A stretch of DNA of 64,000 bases from Heterodera schachtii. Taxonomy: Eukaryota; Nematoda; Chromadorea; Rhabditida; Heteroderidae. Below, one piece after another: positions 22,121-34,672 of this stretch. The translations under genes were made by a program, and so were the position numbers. The notes under the pieces are model-generated. The model did no database searches. It was given only the letters and a program-made list of their open reading frames with translations, and was not told the origin of the DNA. The stretch is taken from the NCBI GenBank assembly GCA_023374025.1, contig SIJG01000145.1, positions 248,001-312,000 on the forward strand, given 5' to 3'. Position 1 is the first letter of the stretch, and each line of letters begins with the position of its first letter.

Positions 22121-25100
22121 ATGGAATCGGTAAAAATCACCGAGTCATTGGCTTATAAGGGTAAAAAAGAGAAGGAAGACCATTTTATGTGCATTGGATT
22201 CGATTTTCAGTGAAAGAGACAAGTGGAAACGACACTTTTGTCGCTTGGAAGGCGAAAGGTTGCGCGGTGTTATGGGACCAGGAAATGCTGCGCTTGGAAT
22301 TGGACGGCACGGCGAAGGAGCGGAGGTTGGGCAGAAGAAGCACAGACAAAGCCAAAGCGGGGCAATTGGCCATTAATTATTGGCACAATTGAAATGAGCA
22401 ATTAAGCCATTAATTAATTGCATTGACAGCGAACTTCGAGCGGACATTTTTAATGGGCTCAGAAAGGCCCAGCAAAAACTGAAAGAGAGCGGCAAAAAGG
22501 AAAGTCAGCAAATGGCCATTTTGGAGACACAAATTCCGAGTAGCCGATGTGGGCTTATCATTGGCACGGAAGGAGAAACAATCAAAAAGATAAAGGTTTT
22601 GTTGGGATGGCATTCAAAGTCCGAAGTCGGATCGACCCTTAATTAAAAACTCATCAGAGAAGCATTTTTTTCTACTGTCTAAATGTTGTGATATTAGTGG
22701 GTGGTCCCAACTTTTTTTGATAATGCCAATTCCCCCGTCGAATAAATGCCGTGCCATGTCAGGCCGATTCCGAAGTGCACACTGTGTACATTGACGCGAC
22801 GGGCCAGCAAAAAGTGAAGCGCGAACCGCGGCAAAACTTTTCATGGCTGGTCATTTGCTCATCCGACGTTAACAGAATAGCGAAAGCATTGGAACGAGTG
22901 GAGGAATTGTTGGAATTTGGCAACAAATTGGAGCAACGGACAGTGCCAATGGGACGGAGGAACGGCACGGGAAGCGAAGGGGCGGAAGAGAACGGCACGG
23001 GACGGACAATGGCCGTGCAAAAAATGCGCATCCCAGCAGCGGAACTTTTTGGCAGGGAACAAATGAGGCGATTCGAGCAAATCAGCCACTGGGGGGTAAT
23101 TAGGGTGTTAATAGGGTTAATTGGACACGCCTGGGGACATTGGGAGGCACAAAAACTGAAGGATACCTTTTGCGATGGACTTTTTAAATTCCTAGAAAAA
23201 ATCCCATGGAGTAAGCATCGAATTGGACAGCAGCGACCCCGGGCAATCATTCCGTCTGGTGACACTTTCCGGCACAGAAAATGGCATTTCATCTGTCAGA
23301 ATGGAATTGAAAGGACTGATCGACGAAGTAAAAGCTGCAATGCCAGCGGAACATGAAAAGAAGGTAAGACAAACGGAGAAAACCAAATAATTTAAACAAT
23401 TGAAGCGCTCTTTCAACGGCAATTCCACTGGGGACGAATATCCGAGCCCTCCGGCGGAGCCGACCGGCGGTTCGTTCGGGTCAGTGATCGTCAGAAATTG
23501 GAAAGATACCAACGGCGGACTGAGCCGAAGAAAGGCTAATGGGGCGCCGAGTGACCCGGTGCAGCCGAGGAAGGCGGACAAGTTCAGAAAGGAAGTGTTA
23601 GTGCCCAAGAAATGCATCGTGCACGTAATCGGAAATGGTGGTGAGAACATCCGCCATTTGCAGGTGCCGAGAGGCCCAATTCGTACAGCGAAAAGCATTC
23701 ATTCAGGAGAAATTCGGGGTCAAAATGCACTTTTTGGGCAACAATTATTTGGAGTACCCAAACGGACGCACTTTGGCCATAATTGGGGACACGGAGGAGA
23801 AGGTGGAAAGTGCGCGGGACCACGTGGACAGGGAATTCATTCTGAAGAGATGGGAGGCGAGTGACCGACGGACGGACAGACCGCCGAACATTTTGGGCAA
23901 TTTTAAGGCATGGAACACGGGCCAAAACGACAATGTTGAGGAAGAAGCGACGACCTACGAAGAAATTTACCAATTGTCACCGAAATTCGCACTGCGCGAG
24001 GACCTCGAATTTGTGATGAAGCAAATTAAGGTATGCCCGGCAAATTATAAGCAAAGAAAACGCCACAAACACTTGAGGACCAATCCGGCATCGTTTCCTA
24101 TTGCTACCGCCAATTCAGTACGGGCCATCGTCCGATTATTCTCAGAGGGACTGAACAGACAGTGGCGGAAGCGATCAAAATACTCAAAAAGATGGAGCAG
24201 GAATGGCCACAACAGTGCACAATGGCCAACAGCCGGGCGAGAAGTCTGGACGAAATCTCAATCACTTCGGTAAAATGGGAATTAATTATTGAAAAATAAA
24301 TTAAAAACCCAAAAATGGGTTGAGGAACCATAAAATAAATGAAAACTTTCAGTTCGTCGAGTCAATTTCAAAGCTTAACATTTCGAAAACATCCGAAGAA
24401 GCGGCGAACAATGGCGAAGCAAAGAGAAAAGAAGCGCAAAAGGGCGCCAAAGGGACGAAAAGCGGCGGAAAAACTGCGCCAGGGGGAGGAAAAGGTGGAA
24501 AATAAAATAATAGGACAGAATGGCATTTGGGGTTATTAACGGAATGGCATTTGGGGTTATTATTAATTGTCAGAAGCAATGAATGGCGACAGCGGAGAAA
24601 ATGGCAAAGGCACCGACGAAGCCGAAAAAGAAGGCAACCTGAACAGATCGGCAAATTGGCAGAAAGAGAGGCGCAGGAAGGAAAGGTGAGGAGACGGAGA
24701 AGAGAAAAAACAACGAAAATAATTGGGAGGAAACGGCGGGGGGGGGGAGGGCGGGTGAAGCGCACCCATTAATTAAACTTTCAATTAACACTTTTAAAAT
24801 AAATTTTCATTCTAAGCGATAGCATTGCCAACACTTTGATGGGAAGCGAACCGCCGCAGCAGCAAACAGCGGAAGACATTCAGCAAAGTCTGCTGAACAG
24901 CGTAACTGACGCATGTGAGAAAATGGTAATTAAACTCACTCCTTTTGATCTGTCCGCCTTTACATTAATTAATGGCCGAAATTAATTACAGAACGGCTTA
25001 ATGCAGTCGAAGGACGCGCAAATTTCGCGCATTCTCTGCACCGAATGCGGCCAATCGGAGGTCGCCCCCCCCCTTTTTGCCCTCCCCCCCCCTCTCCCCC

Positions 25101-25247
25101 CTCTTTTCCAATTCCCTTTTCTTTTAGCGTGCCGTCCTCTTCACTCCGTGCCGTCACTTTCTCTGTTGCCAAAAATGTGCCGATTCTTTCCAAGAATGCC
25201 CAATTTGCAAAAGACCTTCTAAGAAACTGCTCATTTGTCTTGAATAA
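22121..25247 (+). CDS. Multi-KH RNA-binding protein with C-terminal RING
   Basis: Thirteen exons sum exactly to 727 residues (first 22121-22160, last 25128-25247; others at 22211-22361, 22430-22595, 22763-23095, 23196-23363, 23406-23663, 23707-24030, 24078-24269, 24353-24494, 24574-24685, 24817-24925, 24992-25060). KH1 (about 85-165) has IPSSRCGLIIGTEGETIKKI with a canonical GxxG. KH2 (about 205-285) keeps the fold pattern but reads GREQ at the loop. KH3 (about 345-425) has VIGNGGENIRHLQ then EKFGVKMHF. A fourth, weaker KH-like segment spans about 465-540. A Lys/Gly-rich linker follows. The end is a RING of MEX3/IAP type: LCTECGQSERAVLF, PCRHFLCCQKC, CPIC. Role expected: RNA binding coupled to ubiquitin ligase activity. 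The MEX-3 family has two KH domains, so this arrangement differs. Intron 22362-22429 is GC-AG. Confidence 0.85.
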
Positions 25248-27288
25248 TTTGGCTGTAAAAAGTCAATACATAATTTTTGCCTTTTGTTTTAATGTTTCTT
25301 CTCCTTTTGTTTATTTATTTATCACTTTATGCCTTTTGTTCTTTTTATTTGTGCCATTTTATTTAAATTTTCTTTTATTTTTGATTATTTTTCCCTTTTA
25401 TTTTGACTTTGTGTTTAGTATTTAATAAATAATGTTGGGTCTTTTCCAACTACAAAAATTGGTTCCGTCCCAATCCATCGGTCATCCACCCACTCACTAA
25501 TTGTCACAAATTACCTTTTTATAATATGTCATTAATTGTTCAATTGACGGGTCCATGCGTTTTTTGGTCACTTTTCCCTTCCTCCTCATGTGTTAACGCA
25601 CGCGCTTAGTCACGCCTTTCGGTTCATTTTTGGCTGTTCAACTGATCAAAAACCGATCCTTTCTCGCGCACTTTGTCCATTTCCCCCATTCATTGGTCTT
25701 CAGTCCGTTTCATTCGTCTCGATTTGTTTCGCCCATCCTTTGCCAACCAACTTAATCCCCCCCCCCCCCGGAAATTTCATCCTTTCTCTTGGACTCCCTT
25801 CCATCACCTCCTCCTCCACCCCTTCTCGGAGATATCCCTTTCCCCTTTAACCCCCCCCCCCCCCCCCCCCCCCTCCTTGGAGACAACCGTCCTCCCTCTT
25901 CCTTCCATCCTCCCTTTCCCTTTCGTCTTCTTTCCTTCCCCCAGGAAGAGTCTCCTCCCCTTTTTTCGCTCCCCCTTCTCTTCTCCCCTCCTCCCGCAAC
26001 GAATTCCAATTTGGTACTTCTCTTTCACTCTTCCCTTTTTCCTTCTCATTTCATCGCAATAATAGCACTTTTGTGGCCAATTAAATTTGATGTGCAGGGA
26101 AAATTACGGTCCAAAGTTGGGCGATTGGTTTTCAAATATTAAAGCGAAAGAGAAGGGCCAACCGTCGTTCCATCGTTTATTTAATTATGTATTTAGTTAT
26201 TTTCACGTAAGGAATGACTAATTATAGCACTTTGTGAAGCAGTTAAAAACGGCATGATTTATTAATTGCCCAAAAGCGTGGGGCGGGAGGGAACCGTTCA
26301 CTCCCCAAGGCACAGAACTTTCGCCACTTTTCTATGCAATGGCATCGATGGGACGAACACATTGTTTGTCCGTTAGTTACCATGCCATCCGCCTCTGTTC
26401 TTTTATTTTCTCTCTCTCTTCCAAAAAGAAAGCGTCGCCGTTCGCCCCCTCCCCGCCCCTTTTCGTCCTTTACCGCTTTACCCCCCCCCCCCCCCCCCTC
26501 TCTCTCTCTTTCCCCCCTTTTCCCCGCTTTTCCCCGAGTCATCTTTGGTGCTTTTGCTCAATGAAGCCATCTCATCCGCTTCACTCTCCCATCGCCCTCC
26601 CATATAGAAAATATTATTTACTCTCTGTCTATGCCATTCTTCGTCTCCACCCCCACCCCAATGTCCCCCCCCCCCCCTCCGGCGTTCTCACCAATTCGCT
26701 TCCACCCCCGCTTTTCCCAATGCGTTTTCCGATGGGAAAATTAGCAATTATTATTTGTCCATTATTACATATTTGTTTCGTCCGAGCTGTGCTTTTCGGC
26801 TTTTCGAAGTGATGATCGCTGATGGTGCGCTTTTGACTTAAACCATCAAAACATTCTCTCCCCCCCCCCCCCCCTCGGCCCCTCTCAAAAGCGAACGTTT
26901 ACCCACCGAAACTCAGCAGCAGAAGCTTTTCTTTTTCTGCTGCTTCTGCTCATGTCTCAAAATTCGCCCTTTAAAATGTTTAAAAAGCTCACAAAAACAA
27001 ATAAAATTATTTGTGTTTCCCCTTTTACCGTTTAAAAATGATTCTTTTTGATTCTTTTTCAGTTGATTTGTTGAGCTCTTTTCGGGAATTGCTGAATACG
27101 AGTGCTACTCCCTCCACGCACACATTCCCTCGTCTATTCTTCGCGCTGCTAATTAATTAATTAATCGCGTTTTTGTCAATTGCTCATTCATTTGACGGAT
27201 CAAACGGTCGCCCCCCACCAACAAAATCTCTGCCCCACCGAAGCACAACGAATAATTGACACTGCTCAAAACCACACAATCCGAAGCT
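25248..27288. repeat. Low-complexity pyrimidine-rich intergenic DNA
   Basis: About 2 kb without a supported gene: AT-rich to 25600, then long C/T tracts with homopolymer C runs near 25758, 25850-25873, 26480-26498, 26667 and 26862. Open frames here encode Pro/Ser/Phe/Leu repeats and are compositional artefacts. Confidence 0.6.
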
Positions 27289-27356
27289 ATGAACCCATCC
27301 ATTGAAGAAGTAGACGGGTCAGAAATTGAGATGATGAATGACACTGAACTTTTCCG
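27289..27356 (+). other. Possible first coding exon
   Basis: ATG at 27289 opens an acidic peptide (MNPSIEEVDGSEIEMMND, then TELF) ending in a consensus donor CCGGTGAGT. It may join the exon at about 29345-29431 in phase to give a short basic-ended protein, or be a 5' exon of the SWEET gene. Only the donor and the start codon support it. Confidence 0.25.
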
Positions 27357-29449
27357 GTGAGTATTTTAAAGCTTTCCTTTGTTAATTGATCACTTTTGGA
27401 TTTTTATTGGGTTCCGATTTTTGCCATTTTGTTACGCTTGTCTAAAAATCAAATGATTTGGGCGATTCTCCGATCGATTTGCTTTTCTTTTCATTAATGC
27501 GCTTTTCAGCAAATGCTTTGGGCAGTTATCGCCCGCGGCAATTCCTTTGTTTAATTCGCTTAATTCTATCAGTCAGATAAAAGTGAAAAGAAAAGAAACA
27601 AAATAATGGTTACTTTTTCACATTTTGCTGTGGAAATGCGGCATTTGCCGCGTTTCTCTTCTGTTTTAATCTTTCTTTTATGTGCCAAAGCTCAACTTAC
27701 ATTATTTCATTGCTAAATGTTAAAAGAGTCTAAAAGTGGTAATACAATTTGTTTTTCGATTTTTTATTCATTAATTTTAAAATCAAAAAATGATTTATAA
27801 AAAATTGCCGTGTTTTGGTGATAGAAATCCGAACAAAACTAAAGGACAAAAAGAGAAAGAGCCAAAAAATGAAAATTATTAAAAAATTATTATGAAACAA
27901 CAATTTATTTGTATTAGCATGAGAAGAATCGGTGGAGCAAAGGTACGGCAAAACCAAACGAAAATTTGAACAAATTGTTGGCCCTCCCCTTTCCCCCCTC
28001 CGAAATTTAAGGAAAACAATTGTGGAAAATAAATATCCATAATATTTATTTGTGGGAAGGAAGACTATTGCCAAAGTGGGACTGTCTGATACTGAACTGT
28101 CCGGGCCAGCAGTTCCTTTCCCTCCCTTTTCCTTTTTCTCATTTTCTCTCCTTTCTCTTTCTCTTTTCCATTTCTTTCTCTCTTTCCCTCGGCTTGCCCT
28201 CTCTTTTCTTTTCTTCGCTCTTCGGCTTTTCTTTGTCGCTCTTTTCCATTGATCTTTCTTTCCTCGCAATTTGCTCAAAACATTCCTTTTTTGTTGCTTC
28301 TTTCGGCTTCACTCATACAAAACAATTTTTATTTTTATTTTTTGTATTTATTTTAATTTTATATAAAATTATTAAGTAAAGTAACGATATTATTTTTACT
28401 AATTATTCTCCCAAACCTGTCCAATTAATTGGCGCTTCTCTCTCTCTCTCTCTCTCTCTTTTTTGTCTGTTGGCTGGAACAATCAGTCATTTTTTGTACA
28501 TGGAATTTATTTTTGCCTTCCTCAGTTTGATCGCCCATCTCCCCATCCAAAACCAATCAAACCCAATTAAAATAATTAAAACCAATCAAAGCAATTAAAA
28601 CCAATCGAGTTCCCCTTCCCCTTCCCCTTCCCCTTCCCCTTCCCCCGTTCTTATTCTCCCGTCCCCAATTTTACTTTACACTTTTCGTCGTCTGCTTCCC
28701 TCGAGGGAAAAGAAACATCGATCGGCGAACGACCGACTGGTGTTTGATCAATAGGAGAGCTCTTTACTTTTCATCACATCATATCCATTTTGGGACCAAA
28801 AAGTGGCACAAACAAATGCCAACCCCAAAAAGACGTAAATCACAATAATTATGTGTCAATTAGCATGGGTATATGTGGTCATAGGTTTAAAAAAATGTTT
28901 CATTACTAAATTATTTTTTTCAAACTAATGATCTTTTACTATTTATCTTAACACCAAAATGATTAGCTTAAAACCAATTAATTCACTGGTGCAAAAAAGG
29001 ACTAATGAGCACTGGACAAATGATGGAGTCAGCTGAGTCTCTCCCGGCACCATTTGTCCTCTGATGAGTGAATGAATGGCCAATGTTTATTCGCTTTGTC
29101 CGTCGTTCTCGAATAATATTTTCTCGTCCTTTGGCTCATTTTCTGTCCCTCCCCCCATCTCTTCTGTCCAAATGACCTTTCATTTTCTGATTTGTCACTT
29201 CGTTTTCCCTCCAATTTTCCCAAAATGTGCCAATTTTCTCTCCCTAAGTTTTGGGAAACATTTCTTTGCCTTTCTTTCTGTTTTCAAACGGTTCTCTTTA
29301 ACCACCGCCACCATAATATATGTAATAATTCAACTTACAATTAGCTGGAGGGAGAGTTTATTGAGGCCAATTCGCCGTAGACGACACAAATTGGCCAACG
29401 ACAACGAAACGACAGCCACTGAATCCATTTAAAAGCCGCTGCGAGTGCC
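27357..29449. repeat. AT- and pyrimidine-rich DNA with microsatellites
   Basis: About 2.1 kb with no supported gene. It holds a (TC)n run at 28438-28460 and a (CCCCTT)n run at 28612-28647. Frames at 27730-28379 are Lys/Glu or Phe/Leu repeats from C/T bias. Confidence 0.55.
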
Positions 29450-31586
29450 ATGTTCTTCACCATTCCGTTTTTCCTCGAGCGGTAAGTCCTAAATCCCGGC
29501 CTTCCGTCGACCATTTCAATTCTCAGTCCGATCACTCTCTCATCACTTCGTCTTCCCTTTCGTTTGTTCGTCCGTTAAGTTTTTGCTTTATCTTTCTGCT
29601 CTCTGTCACTTCTCTCATTTCATTTAAGGCTTTTCCTGAAAAAAAACTATGGTTTGGTCAATCATAAATAAATCCACTGAGAAGCCTTTTGAGGTTCGGT
29701 TTCAGTTTAGCAATTCATTTTTATGCGTTTTTGGGGCTCAGACCATTTAAAGTGTTCAAATCATTCTTTCGTCGATCACTTTACTCTTTCTTTGTCGCTT
29801 CTGATCGCTTCTTCCTGAACTTGAAAAATAAATTGTGCCGCTGCTGGCTAAATGCTTTTGCTAAGGGTCGGGTTAATGTTTTTTTTTGGGAATGTCTTCC
29901 CCTGCCTTACCGTATTCGCTGTCCCCTTACAGTATGCTCGAGGACCCCTTTTCTCCGCTCACTTTGCTCTCCGTCTCCGCCATTATCACTACAATTTCGC
30001 TGTTCTTCTGCGGAATGTAAGGACAATCATATCAAAATCACTTTTTAATTTCACTTCACTTTAGTCCAATTTGTCTGCAAATTTTCCGTCGCGGCAGCAC
30101 TTTTGAGATCAGCGGCTTCCCTTTTTTGATGGGATTCCTCGGGTAATTAAAATTGCCTTTTCCTTGCCAATTTTGTCAATTACCGTCTCAGGGGCGCGTT
30201 TTGGTTACGGTACGGCTTTCTGAAGCTCGACTTGACGATGATTACTGTCAATTCGGTGGGCGTGTCCCTGATGAGTTTGTACTTGCTCTTCTACCTTTAT
30301 TTCTCGCGACCACGTGCCAATTTCGTCATTCAATTGGTGCGGCTTTGTTCCATTGCTTTTAATTAATTACCCCCCATTTCTTAGACTGTCGTCGCTTCGT
30401 TTATTTCGGCTATGCTCGTTCTGGTCAACATTTATCAGATGGACTCCATCAAATACCTCGGCTTCGTCTGCATGACTTTTAATATAATGAACTTTGGGGC
30501 TCCACTCGCCGGATTGGTGCCGTTTTTCCCCTGCCATTTTCCCCCCTTACCCCCCCCCCCCCCCCCCCTCCCCCTTAGACTGTGGTGCTCCGAAACCGCT
30601 GCTGTGCCACCCTTCCGCTTCCGCTTTGCGTCGCCAATTTGCTTGTCTCCTCCCAATGGTGTCTGTACGGTGTTTGCGTCAACGACATTTTCATAATTGT
30701 GCGTTAAAATACAGTTTTTGGCATTGGCCTTTCCTTTCAGATACCAAATGGTGCCGGAATGCTTCTTGCTTCTCTCCAAATAAGCCTCTTCCTTGTTTTT
30801 CCGAGGCGAGCTGGCACAAATGCTCCGTTGGCCAAGTGCTGCGGCTGTTTGAGGGATTTGGAAAATCCCAACGGACAGCAAAGGCGCGGGGAGAAGAAGG
30901 GTAAGCGGACAAATCCGCACCATTCGAGGCTTAAAGCAACCCATTCTCTGCAGATTCTGCTTGTCGTCCTGCTCGAGCAGTAGCGAACAAATTCCTACAC
31001 CGTCAAAGGGTGGTCGACCGGCGGATGATTCCTTCTTCGAGGTCCCTCCCCCCCCCCCACCCTTTCCCACCAAATGACTTTGTTTAGGACCGCGTGCATT
31101 GCCTTTTTGCGTGCCAATGCATTCGATGCCAGTGTAGGGTCGGTGACAAGTCGAAGTACGGCCGACTCTTGGATGAGCAATTCGTTGTCTCGCGTCTCTT
31201 CCCACTCGCACCCCGAACTTTGGCCACCCGCCGAGGTGGTCGAACGGGCGGACGACGAAGGGGCGGACACTTTGTACGCGGCGGACTCGACAGGTCAGCC
31301 GAATCGGCCAAATGCCATGTCCTTTCAATGCCGCCTTTTCAAACGTTCAGCGCACCTTCCCCAAGTCGTGCCGAATTGTCTTTCCGCCGCTGGGCCGAGC
31401 ACTTCGCTTCTTTCATCATTAGTCGCCAACCAACAACCCATCGACGAACCGATCAGAAGGGATGACGACCGCGAATTGATCATCCGGACACTGAGTGCGC
31501 CCGAATTGGCACAGCACCAACAATTGTTGAGACTGTTGCAGGACGAACGGATGCAGCAGAGGGCGAAGGAAATACGAAACGATTAA
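29450..31586 (+). CDS. SWEET sugar transporter with long C-terminal tail
   Basis: Nine exons sum exactly to 445 residues: 29450-29481, 29933-30016, 30065-30142, 30192-30336, 30385-30516, 30579-30698, 30741-30900, 30954-31041, 31088-31586. The core is a seven-helix SWEET (MtN3) fold of two three-helix repeats. Repeat 1 holds [36 protein letters not shown] and [18 protein letters not shown]. Repeat 2 holds [37 protein letters not shown] and [18 protein letters not shown]. SWEETs carry mono- or disaccharides along their gradient at the plasma membrane or Golgi. The hydrophilic tail of roughly 200 residues is unusually long and ends in a Gln/Leu/Arg-rich helix-like stretch. The ATG at 29934 inside exon 2 is an alternative start. 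C. elegans swt genes are the comparison group. Confidence 0.9.
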
Positions 31587-33591
31587 TTAAAAGACGACCA
31601 ATTAACAAACGAAACAATCCATGGGTATGCCAATTATCACTGAACCCCAATTTGTCACTTTTCGCCTCTTCCGCCGTCTCTTTGGACATTTATCTCACAT
31701 CAGTCTCTTTTACATTTTGTGTTGCACAATAATTCACTTCTGTTCATTTTCCTATTTTATTATTATATAATAATTATAATTTCCCTCAAAAAATTGTACA
31801 AATTAAAAAGACACAGCAATGCCAAACCGAAATTAGTTACAACAATACTTTCTCATTGTGCCAAGTGAGGGTGAAAATGGCTTCATCAGAGTGCCCTTTT
31901 TGCCCATTAGGTTCCCTCCCTTTTCCATTTCATTTCTCACTTTTCGTTTGTATGTTCTGCATTTGTAAATAAAATAAAATAAAATGAGTAAATTTTTGAA
32001 TTTATATCGCTGATTTTTAATTTTTTATAAGCCATGAATTTTTTTAATTGAAAAAAGCTTAATGGAAAAGAAACTGAGCCCAAAAAGGGGTTTCATATCG
32101 TATTTGCCTGGGTTAATAATTTAGTCTTTTTTTTATAATCCCATTTTTTTCTTGATTTAGTTTCTAAATTTCTGAGATTTTTTCTGTTTAATAAATTTTT
32201 TGAATTCCCTTTTTTGGAAAAAGACATTTTCCTATCGAAAAATCTGTTTTGAAAACCTTCGAAGAAATTTAGAAATAAAAGTCGAATAATCGAATCCCGA
32301 ATTCAGGTGCCACTTTCTCCTCGTCCTGCGGCAACCTTAACCCAAGGTGCCGATAGGTAAATTGAACAATTGGTGAAACTTGTTTTGCCCACGAAATAAA
32401 TAATTTTGAAGCTGATTTGTGAGTTAAATTATTAGGAAAAGCCAAAAAAAAAAAAAACTCAATATATTAATAACAAAAATAATTCTTTTTAATTACTCGA
32501 AATATTTTTTCAAAACGCAAAAGATAATAATTATTTTTAAGAAGTCAGATTTACTGAACATTTAATTCAATATTTAATGGATTGGAACACTTTTAAGTTT
32601 TCACGATTTTTTCCCTTTTTTTGGCATTGTGTACGTTGTCGGATAAACGACGACCATTGATTTACTGAAACAAAACGTACGACAATGTCCAATTTCCAGG
32701 GTTATTCGACGAATTCATAAATGACGTCGGGACGATGAATTGAAACGGAATGTCTAATACCGAAAGTTTAATTGAAACATGAATAAATGCATGTAATGAG
32801 AGTACCTAAATCATATTGGAGATACGACGCAAATTGAAATTGGACCCGCCGGAAAAACGGAGACCAAAATTAGCGTAAATGGGCAAAAGCGAAATTGGCA
32901 CATTATATGGGCAGCGTTTGCTGCTTCATCTCCATTGCAGCTGTAACCCTTCTTTCGTGATGATTAAGATGAAGTGGGCACATGCGTTTGTTGGTTGGCC
33001 GATGCTTTTGGCTCCAATGAAACGTGAAAAATCCAAGTGAAAATTTGCGCGTCGGTCGCAAAATGACAAATTGTCACAATGCGAGAATATGAACAGAATC
33101 CAATGACAAATAACGGATTTTTCCAAATAATTTAAAATCGCATTTATAATTATTTGGCTTATTTTATACATTTGCATTTTGCCCATTTTCTGCTTCTGAT
33201 CAGTGATCACCCCCTTTTTTGCCCCCCCCCCCCTTTCTCTATCCCTCCCTCCCATTTGTCCTCCCTTTTTTGCCCCCATTTTTAGCATTTTTCGTTTTGG
33301 CTCATTTAATGCTCAACTCAAAATGATTGTCCTTTTCCTGTCTGTGTCTCTGTTTTAAGCTTTTCCTTCGTGCCATTATCAGCCTTTCCTTTCCCCCTTT
33401 TTCCTTTTGCCATTTTCAAATAATTCTTTCTAAAATTTTGTCTGTCAAAATTGCGATTTCACGTGAATGAATGTGAGTAAATTATTATACATAAAATTGT
33501 TAAAATGTGCGGACAGACAAAACATAAACAAAACGAATATTTTTTATTGGGAAGGGCGGGGATTTTTTTGGGATTTGCCGAGAGAATCGGA
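31587..33591. other. Intergenic, AT-rich
   Basis: About 2 kb, mostly AT-rich, with a C run at 33223-33232. No coding frame, tRNA or clear transposon end was found. Confidence 0.5.
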
Positions 33592-34672
33592 CGAATGGAC
33601 GACAAAATGGCACAATTTGTCCAATTGCAGGAAAAAGACGGAGACGGAACAGAAGGAAGGACAACGGCGGAAGGGGACGGCACCACCAGCAGAAGCAAAA
33701 AGTGAGGGGCTAATGGGGGGGGGTACGGTAATTAGTATTACGGTATTTGTCAATGACTGACCGGTCATCTGTTGGAAGAAGGAAATGAAGCAAATCATTA
33801 AAAGTCCTAAAACCGAAGCCAAATTCCCATAAATTTTTAAAATTCGGTTAAAAAAGTGTCATTGATCACTTTATTGACTCTTAAACTAAATTTTAAGAAT
33901 TTTTTCCTACGGCGCCTATGGGCACCGTCGTATATTGAATTTTTAAAAATTGAAAAAGGTAAAAATTTGAATTAACATTTTTGTTATAAGGTTGAAAAAA
34001 ACGAGCCCAACTTTAAGCAGTCGGTTGGCTTTGTCTTCGCCTTGTGCTGCCAGTGCCAAGTGCGAAGTACCGACGACCATTGGCACTTTTTCATTTCAAC
34101 ATTTTGGACATTTTTTCGTGCCCTGTTCAGAAATGACAGACAAAAAGAAACAACTGCAAAACGGTAATTGAAGGAAAAAGCTGAGAGGCATAATAAATGC
34201 ATAATAATCAGAAGCAATTGGTCGCAGTGAAAGTGCAAAGTCGCGGACGACGTTCAAACGACGTCAACGCCAAATGGCGTCAAGTTCATCGATTGTGTTT
34301 GATCAGGCAGGAAGAAGAAATATAACGATTGAAATTGGAAAATTTTGGGTGATTTGACTATGGCAAATGCCAATAAGCAAAGATTCACTAATGACATTTG
34401 GCATTTGCCTAACAAATGTCTTTCAGCATCCAAGTCGCATTCAAATCACTCACAAGAATTTCATGTCCATTGTGGACTTCAGCCCGACAACGCCACCAAA
34501 ATGTGCCAAATTCCCGAACAACACACATTTAATCGAGGATCGTCCGCCGAAGTCGGCCAACTGCTGATTAACATTTAAGCTCTAAAATGCTTTAAGGTAT
34601 ACGACTGTCCTCGGCACAAAAGTGCCGGTCATTTCACCGCTCCTTTGCTCTCGACAACGTTATGACCAAAAA
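33592..34672 (+). other. Candidate 5' exons of the SLC6 gene
   Basis: A Gln/Asp/Glu/Thr-rich frame from ATG 33592 to about 33701 ends at a donor (AAAAGTGAGG), and a second open stretch follows the acceptor CTTTCAG near 34427. Monoamine transporters have a hydrophilic N-terminus of this length, but I could not join these pieces in phase, so they are only candidates. A copy of the dispersed GC-rich module (GGCGCCTATGGGCACCG) lies near 33911. Confidence 0.3.

Noticed and set aside
23664..23688. 25-base intron in KH3 of the KH-RING gene
   Set aside because: A 43-base intron ending at 23706 gives a perfect KH spacing and ordinary splice sites.
25590..26812. Long Pro/Ser-rich open frames on both strands
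   Set aside because: They follow homopolymer C/T composition, with no start context, splice support or domain.
27730..28379. Lys/Glu-rich and Phe/Leu-rich overlapping frames
   Set aside because: Both arise from one C/T-biased tract read on opposite strands.
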